This document shows, in pieces, positions 42,794-52,941 of a stretch of 64,000 nucleotides of DNA. Each line of letters begins with the position of its first letter. The stretch's first letter is position 1. This DNA comes from Cylindrodendrum hubeiense (Eukaryota; Ascomycota; Sordariomycetes; Hypocreales; Nectriaceae): contig JAANBB010000113.1 of the NCBI GenBank assembly GCA_014621425.1, forward strand, positions 37,724 through 101,723, written 5' to 3'. The notes below the pieces were generated by a model that made no database searches, was not told the DNA's origin, and saw only the letters and a program-made list of their open reading frames with translations. Both the position numbers and the translations under genes were made by a program.

Positions 42794-44201
42794 CTAGAAT
42801 TTGATCTTGATGGCATCCTTGAGGTGGCCCTCGGTGGGACAGTAGGGGCACTTGTACCGAGCGGCCTTGGCAATGTTATGGAGGGACTCGCGGCAAATGA
42901 CGTGGCCGCAGGACAGCATCATGGCTGGGTTGTCCTGGGTCGTCTGCTCCTTGCTGACGGGGCAGACGAAGATGGGATGATAGATCATGGACTCTGGCAG
43001 CGGTGTTTCGAAGGCGAGCTCGTTCTCCGTGGTCCACTCGGTCTTCTTCTCACGCATGTAGGTTGTGTACTTGATGAGGCGGGGCAGGGCAATGGAGCCC
43101 GCCGTCACGGCCATGTAGAGGGGCGACTCAGCAGAGAGACCGAGTAGGGAGCAGAACTCGCGTGTAAAGGACATGGCGACATCTTCAAAGGCCGATTCGA
43201 TCTCAAAGATGTGACGGTAGGGCGAGGCGGTGAGGTTGGGCGAGTAGACCATGGCGGCGCAGAGCTGCTGGATCTCGCGCAGGTGGCGGGCTTGGAAGCG
43301 GGCGAAGTGAGCGCGGGCGTATGCGAGGGCGCCGAGCTGACCGTTGCGTCCATCGTCGGGGAGCCCGTTGACGCTGGAGCCCTTGAAGAGCCAGACAAAC
43401 TGGAGCTTGCTCAGCTCGAACTCGAGTGTGCTGCCCTTAGCGTCAAGCTGAGCACTGTTGAGGCGGGCCCACTCGATAGCGGCCACGAGGTTGCGGTCCT
43501 TGAGCTGGGATAGGATGCTATACATCTCCGAGAACTTGTGCTGGAGGTCCTCGGAGTGAAGGCTGTGCATGTCGGCGTCCGGGTCTTCATCCTCATCCTC
43601 TTCCGCTTCCTCGTCCATGTCGTCATCGCCGTCATCGTCAATGTGGGACGGGGCGTGTGTTTCGCGGTGGGGAGGGTGGTCATGGGCTTCGTGGAGGAAT
43701 GTCGAGGCGACGGAGAACTGACCCTCTCGGAGGAGGTGCATGGCGATGGCGCGGTTGATAAGAGCTGGGTGGTCGGCCATGGCGTCCGTCTCCATGGGCA
43801 GTTCGCGGTGGGGAATGGCCTGGCTGGGTTTAGCAAACGCAAATGGCGGATGGATATTGAGGCCAACGGACCTTGTCAAGGGCCTTTCCAAAGCCCTTTT
43901 GTGCCTTTGTAACCTCCTTGAGGTCTTGTGTGATTGCCTCGAAGCGGGCCTTGACCGGGTTCTGTAGAGTGGTCATGGCCATGCCAATCCGATGGGAGTC
44001 GGGTTCTGGGACGAGTCAGTTGGGTGAACTCGACCAAAGGCGAAGAGACTGACCTGCGGCAACCTGCTCCCGGGCTGCGGTGAGCAGATCTATGATTTGA
44101 TCGACATCTTCGATCGCCGAGGTCAAGTTGGACTTCCTCATGCGAGCCAGCTCGGCCATGAGAGGCCCAAACGGCGAGACATGGTCGTCGGATCCGGCCA
44201 T
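42794..44201 (-). CDS. rmd5: Rmd5/Gid2-type RING subunit of the GID/CTLH ubiquitin ligase
   Basis: Minus-strand exons 44201-44054, 44005-43872 and 43819-42794 give 435 aa. The joins rebuild TTLQNPVKARFEAITQDLKE and GKALDK|AIPHRELP. LINRAIAMHLLREGQFSVAS (LisH/CTLH-type helices) is followed by an unusually long acidic run (about 135-165, almost all D and E). A CTLH region comes next (LQHKFSEMYSILSQLKDRNL). The C-terminal degenerate RING spans about 379-435: CPVSKEQ, LSCGHVICRES and YKCPYCP, ending HLKDAIKIKF, the typical Rmd5 tail. In yeast, Rmd5 with Fyv10 forms the catalytic E3 pair that degrades gluconeogenic enzymes when glucose returns. It shares its upstream region with the Stb2/6-like gene. 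Confidence 0.92.
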
Positions 44202-44942
44202 GGCTTGGGTTGGTATGGGAGGTTTTTCTCGGCCAACAGAGCTCTCTGGAAGGTATGATGCAGGCGGGAGGCTTTCACTCAGGGTTCGGATGGATGTGGC
44301 AGTTCGGTCGGTCGCATTTGGCGCAGAGGGGGTCGTTGACGCAGCTGAAATGGCTCGTGGTTGAGGTCGTCTGAGGTCCGAGTGACCGGCGGCTGGGCGC
44401 TGGACGGGTCATGATAGCGCTGGGGCGTTGGTATCGATAACGGTCGCGGATGCAGGTATGCTTTTAAGCGGGCGGTTTCGCCCCTCTTCTTGATGAATCA
44501 ACGGGCAGCGGCAGAGGAGGTACACAGCTTCAAAAGGAGAGTCATGTCGACTTGGAATTCCATGGTAAAGATCATTCTATTGATTCATTCTCCTTGTCCT
44601 CGATGCAATCCCCATCAGGCCTTCCCGTGGACGATGGAGTGCCCACCCCCAGAGCTTGTGCCTGCAACACCGAGGTACAGTGGGGACCAGGGGGTATTAG
44701 TGCCCCGCAGCCAGCCAGCCAGATGCCTGTTTTGGCGGATGACGCTGCGCCTTGTGCAAGCTATTGCATCACATGCGAGTCGGAACTGCAAACCGCACCA
44801 GACCAGACCGTACCGTGTCCCACGAGCCTCCGCAACACCAACCCGCGCCTCGCCAGCCCTCGATCTCGATATCTCCCGCGGCTCATCGGGGTGAGGATGT
44901 AGCTCGAGCTCGACTCGACAAGCTTCAGGGGTCGACGACGCC
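44202..44942. promoter_or_regulatory. divergent promoter region, Rmd5 / Stb2-6-like genes
   Basis: 741 bp separates the two start codons. The region is GC-rich with CCAG/CCAGC runs (about 44700-44725) and ACCAGACCAGACCGTACC (about 44798-44815). No specific operator can be identified from sequence. The frames open here are not accepted as genes. Confidence 0.5.
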
Positions 44943-47723
44943 ATGGCCTTCCTATTTCCCGCCCCGCCCGATCCACGAACCCAGAGGCTCGACGAAGAGT
45001 TCCTCGCCGTCGCCGCCAAGAGTCAGGCCCAGCGCAGCACGCGACCAACCCCTCACGATGGCGCTCCAGTTCTCATGCAAGGGGATTTCCAGTCTTCTAC
45101 TCAGCTCCACGATGGAGGCGTCGAGGCAATGCCTTCGCTGCAGCAGCTGCCTCCGCTGCAGCGGAAGCATCTTGTCTTTGCAGACCCCATCGCATTCCGG
45201 TAAGGAAGTTCTCTGCCATCCACTGGCTCTCGCCACCGGCTCCGTAGTAACAATCTCTCCCGCAGATATCTAGAAGACGACAGCTCTGTGGCAGTGGTCG
45301 AGCGCCGCGCCGTGCTCTGCGGATACGAATCCTACCTCGTTGAGCAATGGGCATGCTCTCGACAGTCCCCAACCCTCGTCATCACCACCTACACAGGCGA
45401 TCAGAAGCATTCGATTTTAGTCAGCGTGCTATCCGTACCAGCGGATGAGAGTCTATGGCCTGTGAAACTGCGCGTATATTTCAAAGCTATCCAGAAATTC
45501 CATGCGAGACCCAAGGAGACATCACTGGGAGCGCTCATGGTGACCAACCTCAGCAGTTTTCCTTCCGCCCTCACTGTCATCCTAGTCCCCGAGGGCGATA
45601 TCCGGAAATATCGCCAAACTTTTATCGTCAATGAGGATCTCAAAAGACTCGGATGCTCAGGACGATCGGGTCTAACGCTCAATGATCCGACTGAGACAAC
45701 GCGGGCCAAGTTCCTACAGCTATACAAAACCAGTGACAGAATTCCCTTGTCTCAGGCAGTCATGGAGCTGATCAAGCTGTGTCAAGTTGCTTTGTACATG
45801 TTCGAAAAACTTGATCATGAGTACATTGATGGTTTGCTGTGCGACATGACTGAGACTGCTATCAATAATTGGTGGACCGAGGTTGGAGCCGAGCACTACA
45901 ACTTTGAGCCCACCGACGGCATCTTAGGGCCATCAACCGTTGCTGCCCTCTTGGGTATGTTGATGGGAGCAAGGAACCGTCTCCACTGGTATGGCGTGCA
46001 GGTCTCCAAAGACGTCTTCGACATTGACAGCACGAAACGCGGTGTCGGCCATTTTCAAAAATCGCAGAAGCTCGAAAAGACACGAAGGTTGGATCGTCAA
46101 ACACTGATCAAGCTCTACAAGGAATCTGCCAAAGCAGCTGCGGGCGAAGGTTGGGGCGTGCAACGGGCCGTCAAGTCTACCGTCACTGAGATTGGTGGCA
46201 AGAGGGGTGAGCTCGTCATGGGCATGGTCTCTGGAAAGGACAAGGGTGGCCTTGCCGATATCGAAACCCTAGATATCAACAGGTTCGTTGGCCTGGTATA
46301 TGGCGAGCGACCGAAATGGCTTTGGCAAGGCAAACCAAGACGAGCCCCTATCGAACTACCAAATCGCACCCCAGAACTAAGTACTGCGATGGTCTGGAAA
46401 GAACAGGCCGCCGCCGCAGCCCCTAAACGACTCAATTCAGTACCTGCGGAGGAGGAGCCAGAGATTAAACGAGTTGAAGAATCTCCGGTAATATATTCGG
46501 CATATCCTCCTGGCTCCGCGATTAGTATCAGCCGGAATCCAAATGACAAGGATGCATTGCCGAAGACGGTGTTCAAGAGTGTTGCAGGCAAGATGAGCGA
46601 TACCCGGTCCGGCCTTGGACGCATCAAAGATGCTTTTGGAGGCGGCTTACGAGGCCACAATGCTCGACCATCTGTTTCCACCAGGGAGGACTTTTCAGAC
46701 GTTGTTGGTCCCGGGGGCACCACACAAAACTCTGCAACGGTTCTAACTCCACCACCCGCGATGGGTATTAACAGAACCTTTACATGGAACAAGAAGCCAG
46801 AAGAGTACCTTGCTGCCATGAGAAGAGGCGATACAGATGCTATCTCTGGCCTCCCACAAACATCTCATTTTGCTTCTACCTCGACCGTTGATATCAAGAC
46901 AAACAGTGTGCCTGGCTCCGAGTCTCAGAAGCGAGCTGAGCAGGAAGGGGAAATGGTCGATTTTGGCGCCGAGGTGCGCAAAGATATTCTCTCGAAGGCC
47001 CCGTCTGCTGTAGGATCTTTAGTCGATGAAGCCGATATCCAAGGGCCAATACTAGAGGCCGAGGTTAAGGCAAAACCCGCGCAAGTAGGACTCTCTCGGA
47101 GGCACAGCACGCAGGTTTCCGGGCGCCCAAGAAAGCATATCCCAAACGAGAACCGCTGGCCTCGGCGCATGTCGTTTGGTGACGCTGAGGAAGCTGTCTT
47201 GACTTGGAAGGAGATCATCGACATCACCAAACCTACCAGTGACCTTGCGAGTCTTCAGGCCTATGCCGAGATTGCCCAATACTTCAACGAGCATATCAAT
47301 GGCATTAAGACCGATATCGAACCGTGGGTCTCAGAGAAACTCAAGGTTGTGGAGCTCCTCGATGAGCGCTACGACCGGGACAAGGATGAACTCCAAGCCC
47401 TATATGAGCAACTCAACGAAGCTTGTCAGCGTCTCCGGGTGAGCGCAGATGAAGTACTTGCGGAGGAACGAGCCCATCTTACAGAGGGCCTCAAAGAGGT
47501 CGAGGTCCTCATCGCTAAGCTTGACTACGAGATCAATGCGCTGCTCCAAAAGGTCATCGATGTTGAGGACGGCATCATCACCTTTGAAAGGCAGGTCGAG
47601 GACATGGAGCAGCGAGCCGATGCCCTCAAGATACAGCTCGAGACCGAGGGCTGGCTGCATTGGGCGTTCAGGAGTATGACAGGCATTGGAACAGGGCCCG
47701 ATATTACGCGCTCGACACTATAA
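44943..47723 (+). CDS. Stb2/Stb6-like Sin3-binding protein
   Basis: Exons 44943-45199 and 45266-47723 give 904 aa. The 66-bp intron (GTAAGG...CGCAG) joins IAFR to YLEDDSSVAVVERRAV, the start of the conserved N-terminal domain (about 85-440: GYESYLVEQWACSRQSPTLV, WALYMFEKL-like helices, NRLHWYGVQVSKDVFD). A second conserved block contains ESAKAAAGEGWGVQRAVKST and INRFVGLVYGERPKWLW. I associate this architecture with yeast STB2/STB6 homologues, which bind the Sin3 histone-deacetylase corepressor; the assignment is from memory of the family. A Ser/Pro-rich linker (about 450-690) leads to a C-terminal coiled coil (about 730-885, LDERYDRDKDELQALYEQL). It is probably nuclear. Start 44943 is the only upstream ATG in frame, with a good ACGCCATGG context. 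Confidence 0.75.
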
Positions 47724-48109
47724 TTCATCTACATTTGGCCATGTATCACTCCTTAGGATTATTTAGCCTGGAGTTTTTGTTTGGAGTGAGCGTCCACTTT
47801 CTTTCAAGGAAGCCGCATAGGAGTAGTATAGGAGCAGCATAGGATACCATGGAAGGCGTTCTTTATGTGATGTGTACACATCTAGTAGAGGAGGTGTTTT
47901 TAACGTGACGGTCATGCCGCGGATCCGTATACAACTAGTTTTACAGCCCATCCTACGACCCCATCTTCCAAACCATATGCCGTTCCAGGTGCCTTGTCGA
48001 TGCAAATGCACCATGTCCCAAACCCAAGCACCATATATTCATACAAGGCTTCTTCCACTGCCGGCCTCTTTCCGCTCTATGATCATGTATTCATCTCTTA
48101 ATCGTTCGC
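47724..48109. other. convergent 3' flanks of the Stb2/6-like and Tim10 genes
   Basis: About 0.39 kb of mixed composition with no recognisable gene; probable 3' UTRs of both neighbours. Confidence 0.6.
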
Positions 48110-48483
48110 TTAGAACATGCTGCCACCACTCTGGTTACCAGCGTTCATAGCCTGCCCCTGTTGCTGCATGATCTCGCTGACCTTCATCGAGGTGTCGAGG
48201 AACTTGGCGGTGCATCGGTCAAGGCAGACGGACTCGCCCTTGTTGAGCTCGCCCTCGCGGTAGTCGGTGGGGATGCACTTGGCCTGGCACGCCTTCTGCA
48301 GACTATTCGACAAATGCGTTAGCCCCCCTTGTCTCTCTATCTTCCCGTGCTGTAACATTGCTATCCCTCCGGGGTAAGGACATACCGGTTGTAGGTGTCA
48401 GCCATCATGCGCATCTCGCCCTCGACGGCAGCAATCTTCTGCTCCGAGGTAGGCTGAGGGCGACCCATTCCGAGGAAAGACAT
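48110..48483 (-). CDS. TIM10: mitochondrial intermembrane-space chaperone Tim10
   Basis: Minus-strand exons 48483-48386 and 48302-48110 give 96 aa, the usual small-Tim size. The 83-bp intron (GTATGT...AATAG, branch GCTAAC) joins ADTYNR to LQKACQAKC. The twin CX3C motif is complete: C38-x3-C42 and C59-x3-C63, separated by 16 residues as in Tim10. Mia40 oxidises these cysteines in the intermembrane space. Tim9-Tim10 hexamers escort carrier and beta-barrel proteins across that space. The N-terminal helix ([20 protein letters not shown]) and the Met/Gln/Gly-rich tail are typical. There is no cleavable presequence, as expected. Confidence 0.95.
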
Positions 48484-49259
48484 ATTGGCGGTTGAAGTTG
48501 GGGGGGTTTGGTGGGAGATGTGAAGGTTTGTTGGATGGTGGAGAATTCGTGGTTGGAGCTGGAACTTTGACCTGCGCTTGGTTGATGATGCTGGCAGGTA
48601 AAATTTCCCCTTATCGAATCGGAGCTGATTACGTGAGACAGCCTTATCGGCATTATCGAAAGTGGCTACCCTGTATCACCCTCTCTTGTCCCGAGTTTAT
48701 TATAGTATCTGCATTGTTTACTCTATGTATTTTTGGACATATATATTTAAGTATGGATTACAACAGTCCAGTGCTTTGTTATTCAATTGGCGTTGGGGAG
48801 AGCTTTTCAAGCCTGAGATGCAAGGGTTCGCTACTTGTTGTATCGCCAATGTAGTAGTTTCAACACAACAACCTTAAATGTACTAACAAACGTGCTGTGA
48901 AATATGTTATCGCCAGGAGCATTAAACCACACAAAGGTACTTACCTATATAGCACTGAAAGGGATAATTTGAGTAAAAAACAGTGCCCATTAACCTGTTT
49001 AATTTCAGTACCACCATTGACATTCTAGCTAAATAAAATGGTACAAAAACTGTGGCATATAGTTTCTAATCCCACGGTTCATCCACGTTGGTATTCAATC
49101 TTAACAGAAGCAAGTACTGGCTGGGTCTTAATATACCCAGTCGAAGCTAAGATGTGTTTACCAATATACGCGATTTTTCACACATAGTCTCACTAACGAA
49201 ACTAGAGTCACAAACATCGCATTTGCTCAGAAAGACAACCTCCAGCTTCTTCATCATCA
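48484..49259. other. Tim10 upstream region and AT-rich spacer
   Basis: Upstream of Tim10 and downstream of the aldehyde dehydrogenase gene, both on the minus strand. About 48680-49200 is clearly AT-rich (for example TATATATTTAAGT near 48740) compared with the flanks. No coding frame is credible. Confidence 0.5.
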
Positions 49260-50766
49260 CTAATTTCTGAACGTAACAGTCTTTGACCTCACCCACTCAC
49301 TCAAACCAGCTGACGCGTTGAACCTGCCATATCCACTAGACTTGGCTCCTCCGTGGGGGAGAGCACTCTCATCATGAACACTCATGTTGTTGATATGCAC
49401 CGCCCCACTCTCAATCTCGCGAGCAAGGCGAAGACCTCTCCGAAGATCTGAGGTGAAAACTGCTGATGACAAGCCGTACTCGGTATCATTAGCAAGTCGA
49501 ATCGCCTCTTCCTCCGTTTCGATCTCGAGGATGGAGACGGTCGGGCCAAATGATTCGGTCTTGTACAGATCCATTTCCGTTGTGACATTGCTCACGACAA
49601 TCGGCCTTAGTCGGGTTTGAGTGATCTCCTGAAGATCTAGATCTCCATGAACGATAAAAGCACCGTTCGAGACCGCATCCTTCACGAGGGCCTTGTTCTT
49701 CCCCACAGCTGCCGAACTGATGAGAACTGGTGCGTCGTTTTCGGCAGAGAAGATATTAGCAACGGATGCAGCCAGCTTTTTCTCGAATTCTGACCGGACG
49801 GCTTTGTGTACCAGTATCTTCTCAGTGGACATGCACACCTGGCCAGAATTAATAAAGGATCCCAGAGCACACTGCTCCGCAGCCAGATCGAGATCGGCAT
49901 CTTCCCACACTATGGCAGGGGCTTTGCCACCCAACTCGAGAACAACGGGTTTCAGGTTGTCCCCAGCAAGCTTTGCGATGATGCGCCCGACTGCTGTGCT
50001 ACCTGTGAAGTTGATCTTCCTGACATGTGGATTCTTTATCAGCGCAGAAGTTATTGATGCGGCAGAAGATCTCTCATTGAAGATGACGTTCAAGACACCA
50101 TCGGGTAGTCCAGCCTCCTGGAAAACTGACGCGATGGCCAGCATTGTACGGGGAGACAACTCGCTTCCCTTAAAGACCACCGTATTACCGGCGGCGATGG
50201 GAAAAATGACAGCCCTGGCACCGAGAATGTAGGGGGCATTCCTGGACACGGAGATGTGAGCGGATGAGAACCAGTTGAGGGAATGTGACTTACCATGGCG
50301 CAATAGCCAGAACGACACCATATGGCTCTTGCATGACAATAGCGCTGGTATCTGGGCTCATGGTAGTCGGGAATGAGCCTTCTAAGGTTGCTATCCGCCC
50401 CGCGACATCCTTGATATGGTTGATGGCGACATTCAAGTTGAAGTCGATCCAGCCAGGCTCACCACCAGTCTCATCTCTCATGTATTGACGCAACTCAGTG
50501 CGACGTCTTTCCATAACTTCTGCTGCCTTGAGAAATATATCGCGTCGTTGCTCTGGGGGAGTTTTGCGCCATGTCTTGAGAGCCTCAGCGGCGGCTTCGA
50601 CTGCCGCATTTGCATCGTCGACAGAGGCATTGTGACAACGGTGGACGACCTTGCCTGTAGCAGGAGAGACGACATCAAATGATTGGTTGGAATTAAAGTC
50701 AGATCCCTTTATAAATAAGGGAACGGTGTGAAGCGAGCCGTTGCTCGTGTGTACTCCGTTTGACAT
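49260..50766 (-). CDS. aldehyde dehydrogenase family protein
   Basis: Minus-strand exons 50766-50294 and 50241-49260 give 484 aa, the normal ALDH length. The 52-bp intron splits the Trp codon of APW|NAPY. Active-site residues are intact: N159 (oxyanion hole), K182 in VVFKGSELSP, general base E260 in VLELGGKAP, and nucleophile C294 in FINSGQVCMSTEK. NFTGSTAVGR is the NAD-binding loop, and the C-terminus has ESFGPTVSI and SGAVHINN. It is closest in appearance to salicylaldehyde/vanillin-type ALDHs that oxidise aromatic aldehydes to acids; the substrate is inference. It lacks an obvious signal or presequence, so it is probably cytosolic. It is divergent from the Zn2Cys6 gene at 52942, but 2.2 kb apart. 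Confidence 0.93.
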
Positions 50767-52941
50767 GTTGGCGATGGAAGTGAGGGACGAGAGGAGAACG
50801 TGTGGGAAGTTGAATTGCTATTTTTCAAGACGCCCTTCCCAGGCGATAATATACCTTTAAAGAAATCCTCGCGCCCCGTCACAACAAGTATATCTATCCG
50901 AGGCAAGGAGCCAAGGTCAAACCCCGCATATGTGAAGGGTGGGTATGGGCCGGGTTGTGGAGGGGATCACCAACATGGACCGTTCGGGACAGTGCGCGCC
51001 CGCCTTCGGGTGACGTTCCGGTGGGGGAAACGCCACCGCCTGAGATCTAGCATAGTAACCTTCGAAGGCCGCACGGCACTGCGCCAGCTTTCCCTGGGCG
51101 AATTAACTGCGTGAAGCGCTAGATAAAGCATGAAGGAGGAAATGCATATTGCTGACGTATAGCGACACGTATGATTCGGTTGGTGGTCGGCTTGGACGCG
51201 CGAAATGGGCAATGATTTTTTTCTTTTTCTTTTTGCTCGCGATGCTTTGCATTGGAGAATTTGCTCCGGCTAGGTAGAGAAGGCCCCGTTGGCAGATAAG
51301 TGAAACGTATCGACTTCAATGAGTTGAAAGCTGCGGCTTGATTCCTTTGTCTGGAAATGTTTCGCATGTTGTAGGTTGGCGTTCGCTGTCGCACCGCAAA
51401 CCGATAAACGAAACGCTAGTGTATAAGACGCATCACTGCTGCTTCAATGTAGCCGGCTCTAGAAAGGGTTGAGGGCCTGCTACAGTCCGGATCTGGACGG
51501 ACCCTGCAATAGTGAGCTCCAGGGCCCGTTGGATAATGCAATGCATGCCCAGCGTACCTGGATCTGGGATGGTTCCCGGAAGCGCAAACTGGACCTCTGA
51601 CTTGAGGGTTGAAGAGTGCACATGGATTTTCGAGACGGGTGCAGGCTTGAGTATTCTTTTGATGGGAGGGCGAATGGCATCGGGGTCTGGCATGGTTGCG
51701 AGTGGATATTTCAACTCGTAGATTGGTAGATAGACTGGTAGATGTGCAGGCGTACTTGGTTAGGTCGTGAATTAGATGGAATAGTGGTGCGATGTTTGGG
51801 TTCTAATTAATGGGCGGGGATACAGATTATCTGAGGTCCCGTCTAGGCCTGGTCTAGTCAGGAACCACTTTTTCTCACCTCGATCTGGAGGGGGAAAAGG
51901 AATGGAAAATAAATAGCTTTACGCCTATGACTCGAGATGACATGGTGGAAACAAATCAATGTGGGGAAATGATGAGCGAGACCGGCACCGTTGGAGTTAG
52001 ACGAAGTATGTCTTGACTTGTCTCAGCCGCCTCCTGTTTGCTACGTAAGGTTGTGGGGAAGCCGCCTCTGGTCGAGGGACACGGCGAATCGTGGTGGAAG
52101 GAGCGACTTTCTCGGAGGGGGGGACAGGTGCGAACGGTCCCGTACCTTGCCTTAAACTGCGCTGGAACGACCTAGGGTCTGGCTCCACTCAGAGTAGGAT
52201 GCATGTTGTGTGCATGGCAGGAGTGGAGAGATGGAGAGATGTTCATCATGGTCAAGACCTTGGGCGCTCTTGGTGTGTTTTTGCCCGTCTCCGTGATGTC
52301 CAGGTCTTCTTCAATCCGATGCCCGTGGCATCATTCTGCACGTCCTTCCAGGTCCGGGAGTACCTGCGCTTGTACCTTCCCTGAGTGATTATCTACCTAC
52401 CTAGTCGCGAACCACTCCCAAATGGCGGATGAATTCCACCCCCACGTGACGGCCGTTGACTATCAACCAGCCAATTATAGAGCACAATCCCCCGCTGCCG
52501 CGCTCCTTGTCTCTGTTTTCGGTACCCCCGCCCCAGTCGTGACTGGTTTTTTGCCTGGCAAGACTCGGTCGGCCGCTTTGAGGCGCTAGCCATCAATCGA
52601 GCGACGGACGAAGGCGCCTTTTTCCCTGTTTACGTGCGAGCAGCAATCTTCACCTTGCAACAAAAACCGCCCTCCGCCCAAGCGCAAACCCCGGCGCCGC
52701 CTCGCTCCTCACCCCTCCGCATTCGGCCCTCGCCAGCGCACCACCTTTTGGCTCTGCAACCACCAACGCACACCCCCAACACCGCGATACCGGCCATCCG
52801 CCTGCCTCCGCCCGTCTCCGTTGTGACCCCGTCCCGCCTCCTTGGCGCGTCCAAGTAGCAAGGGCTCCTGCCGCTCTTGCAGCTCGCTTCTCCAGTCGCC
52901 GTCGCCGCCTCCGTCGCCCGATTGCCGGGTGGTGTTGTTGC
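50767..52941. promoter_or_regulatory. long divergent upstream region, ALDH / Zn2Cys6 genes
   Basis: About 2.2 kb between divergent starts. It contains one weak candidate small gene on the minus strand (51433-51693, listed separately), CTACCTACCTAG (52393-52404) and a GC-rich CGCC/CCTC-rich leader before the regulator (52650-52940). The frames on both strands in that leader are compositional. Confidence 0.45.
51433..51693 (-). CDS. candidate small hypothetical protein
   Basis: From the first ATG (51693, good CAACCATGCC context) the frame encodes 86 aa starting MPDPDAIRPPIKRILKPA. It is basic and Pro-rich, with no signal peptide or membrane segment. A 54-bp stretch inside it begins GTACGC and ends TTGCAG, so it could be an in-frame intron; the frame stays open whether it is removed (68 aa) or kept. 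I do not recognise the family. The support is a decent start context and an intron-like segment only. Confidence 0.25.
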   Translation of the reverse strand: MPDPDAIRPPIKRILKPAPVSKIHVHSSTLKSEVQFALPGTIPDPGTLGMHCIIQRALELTIAGSVQIRTVAGPQPFLEPATLKQQ

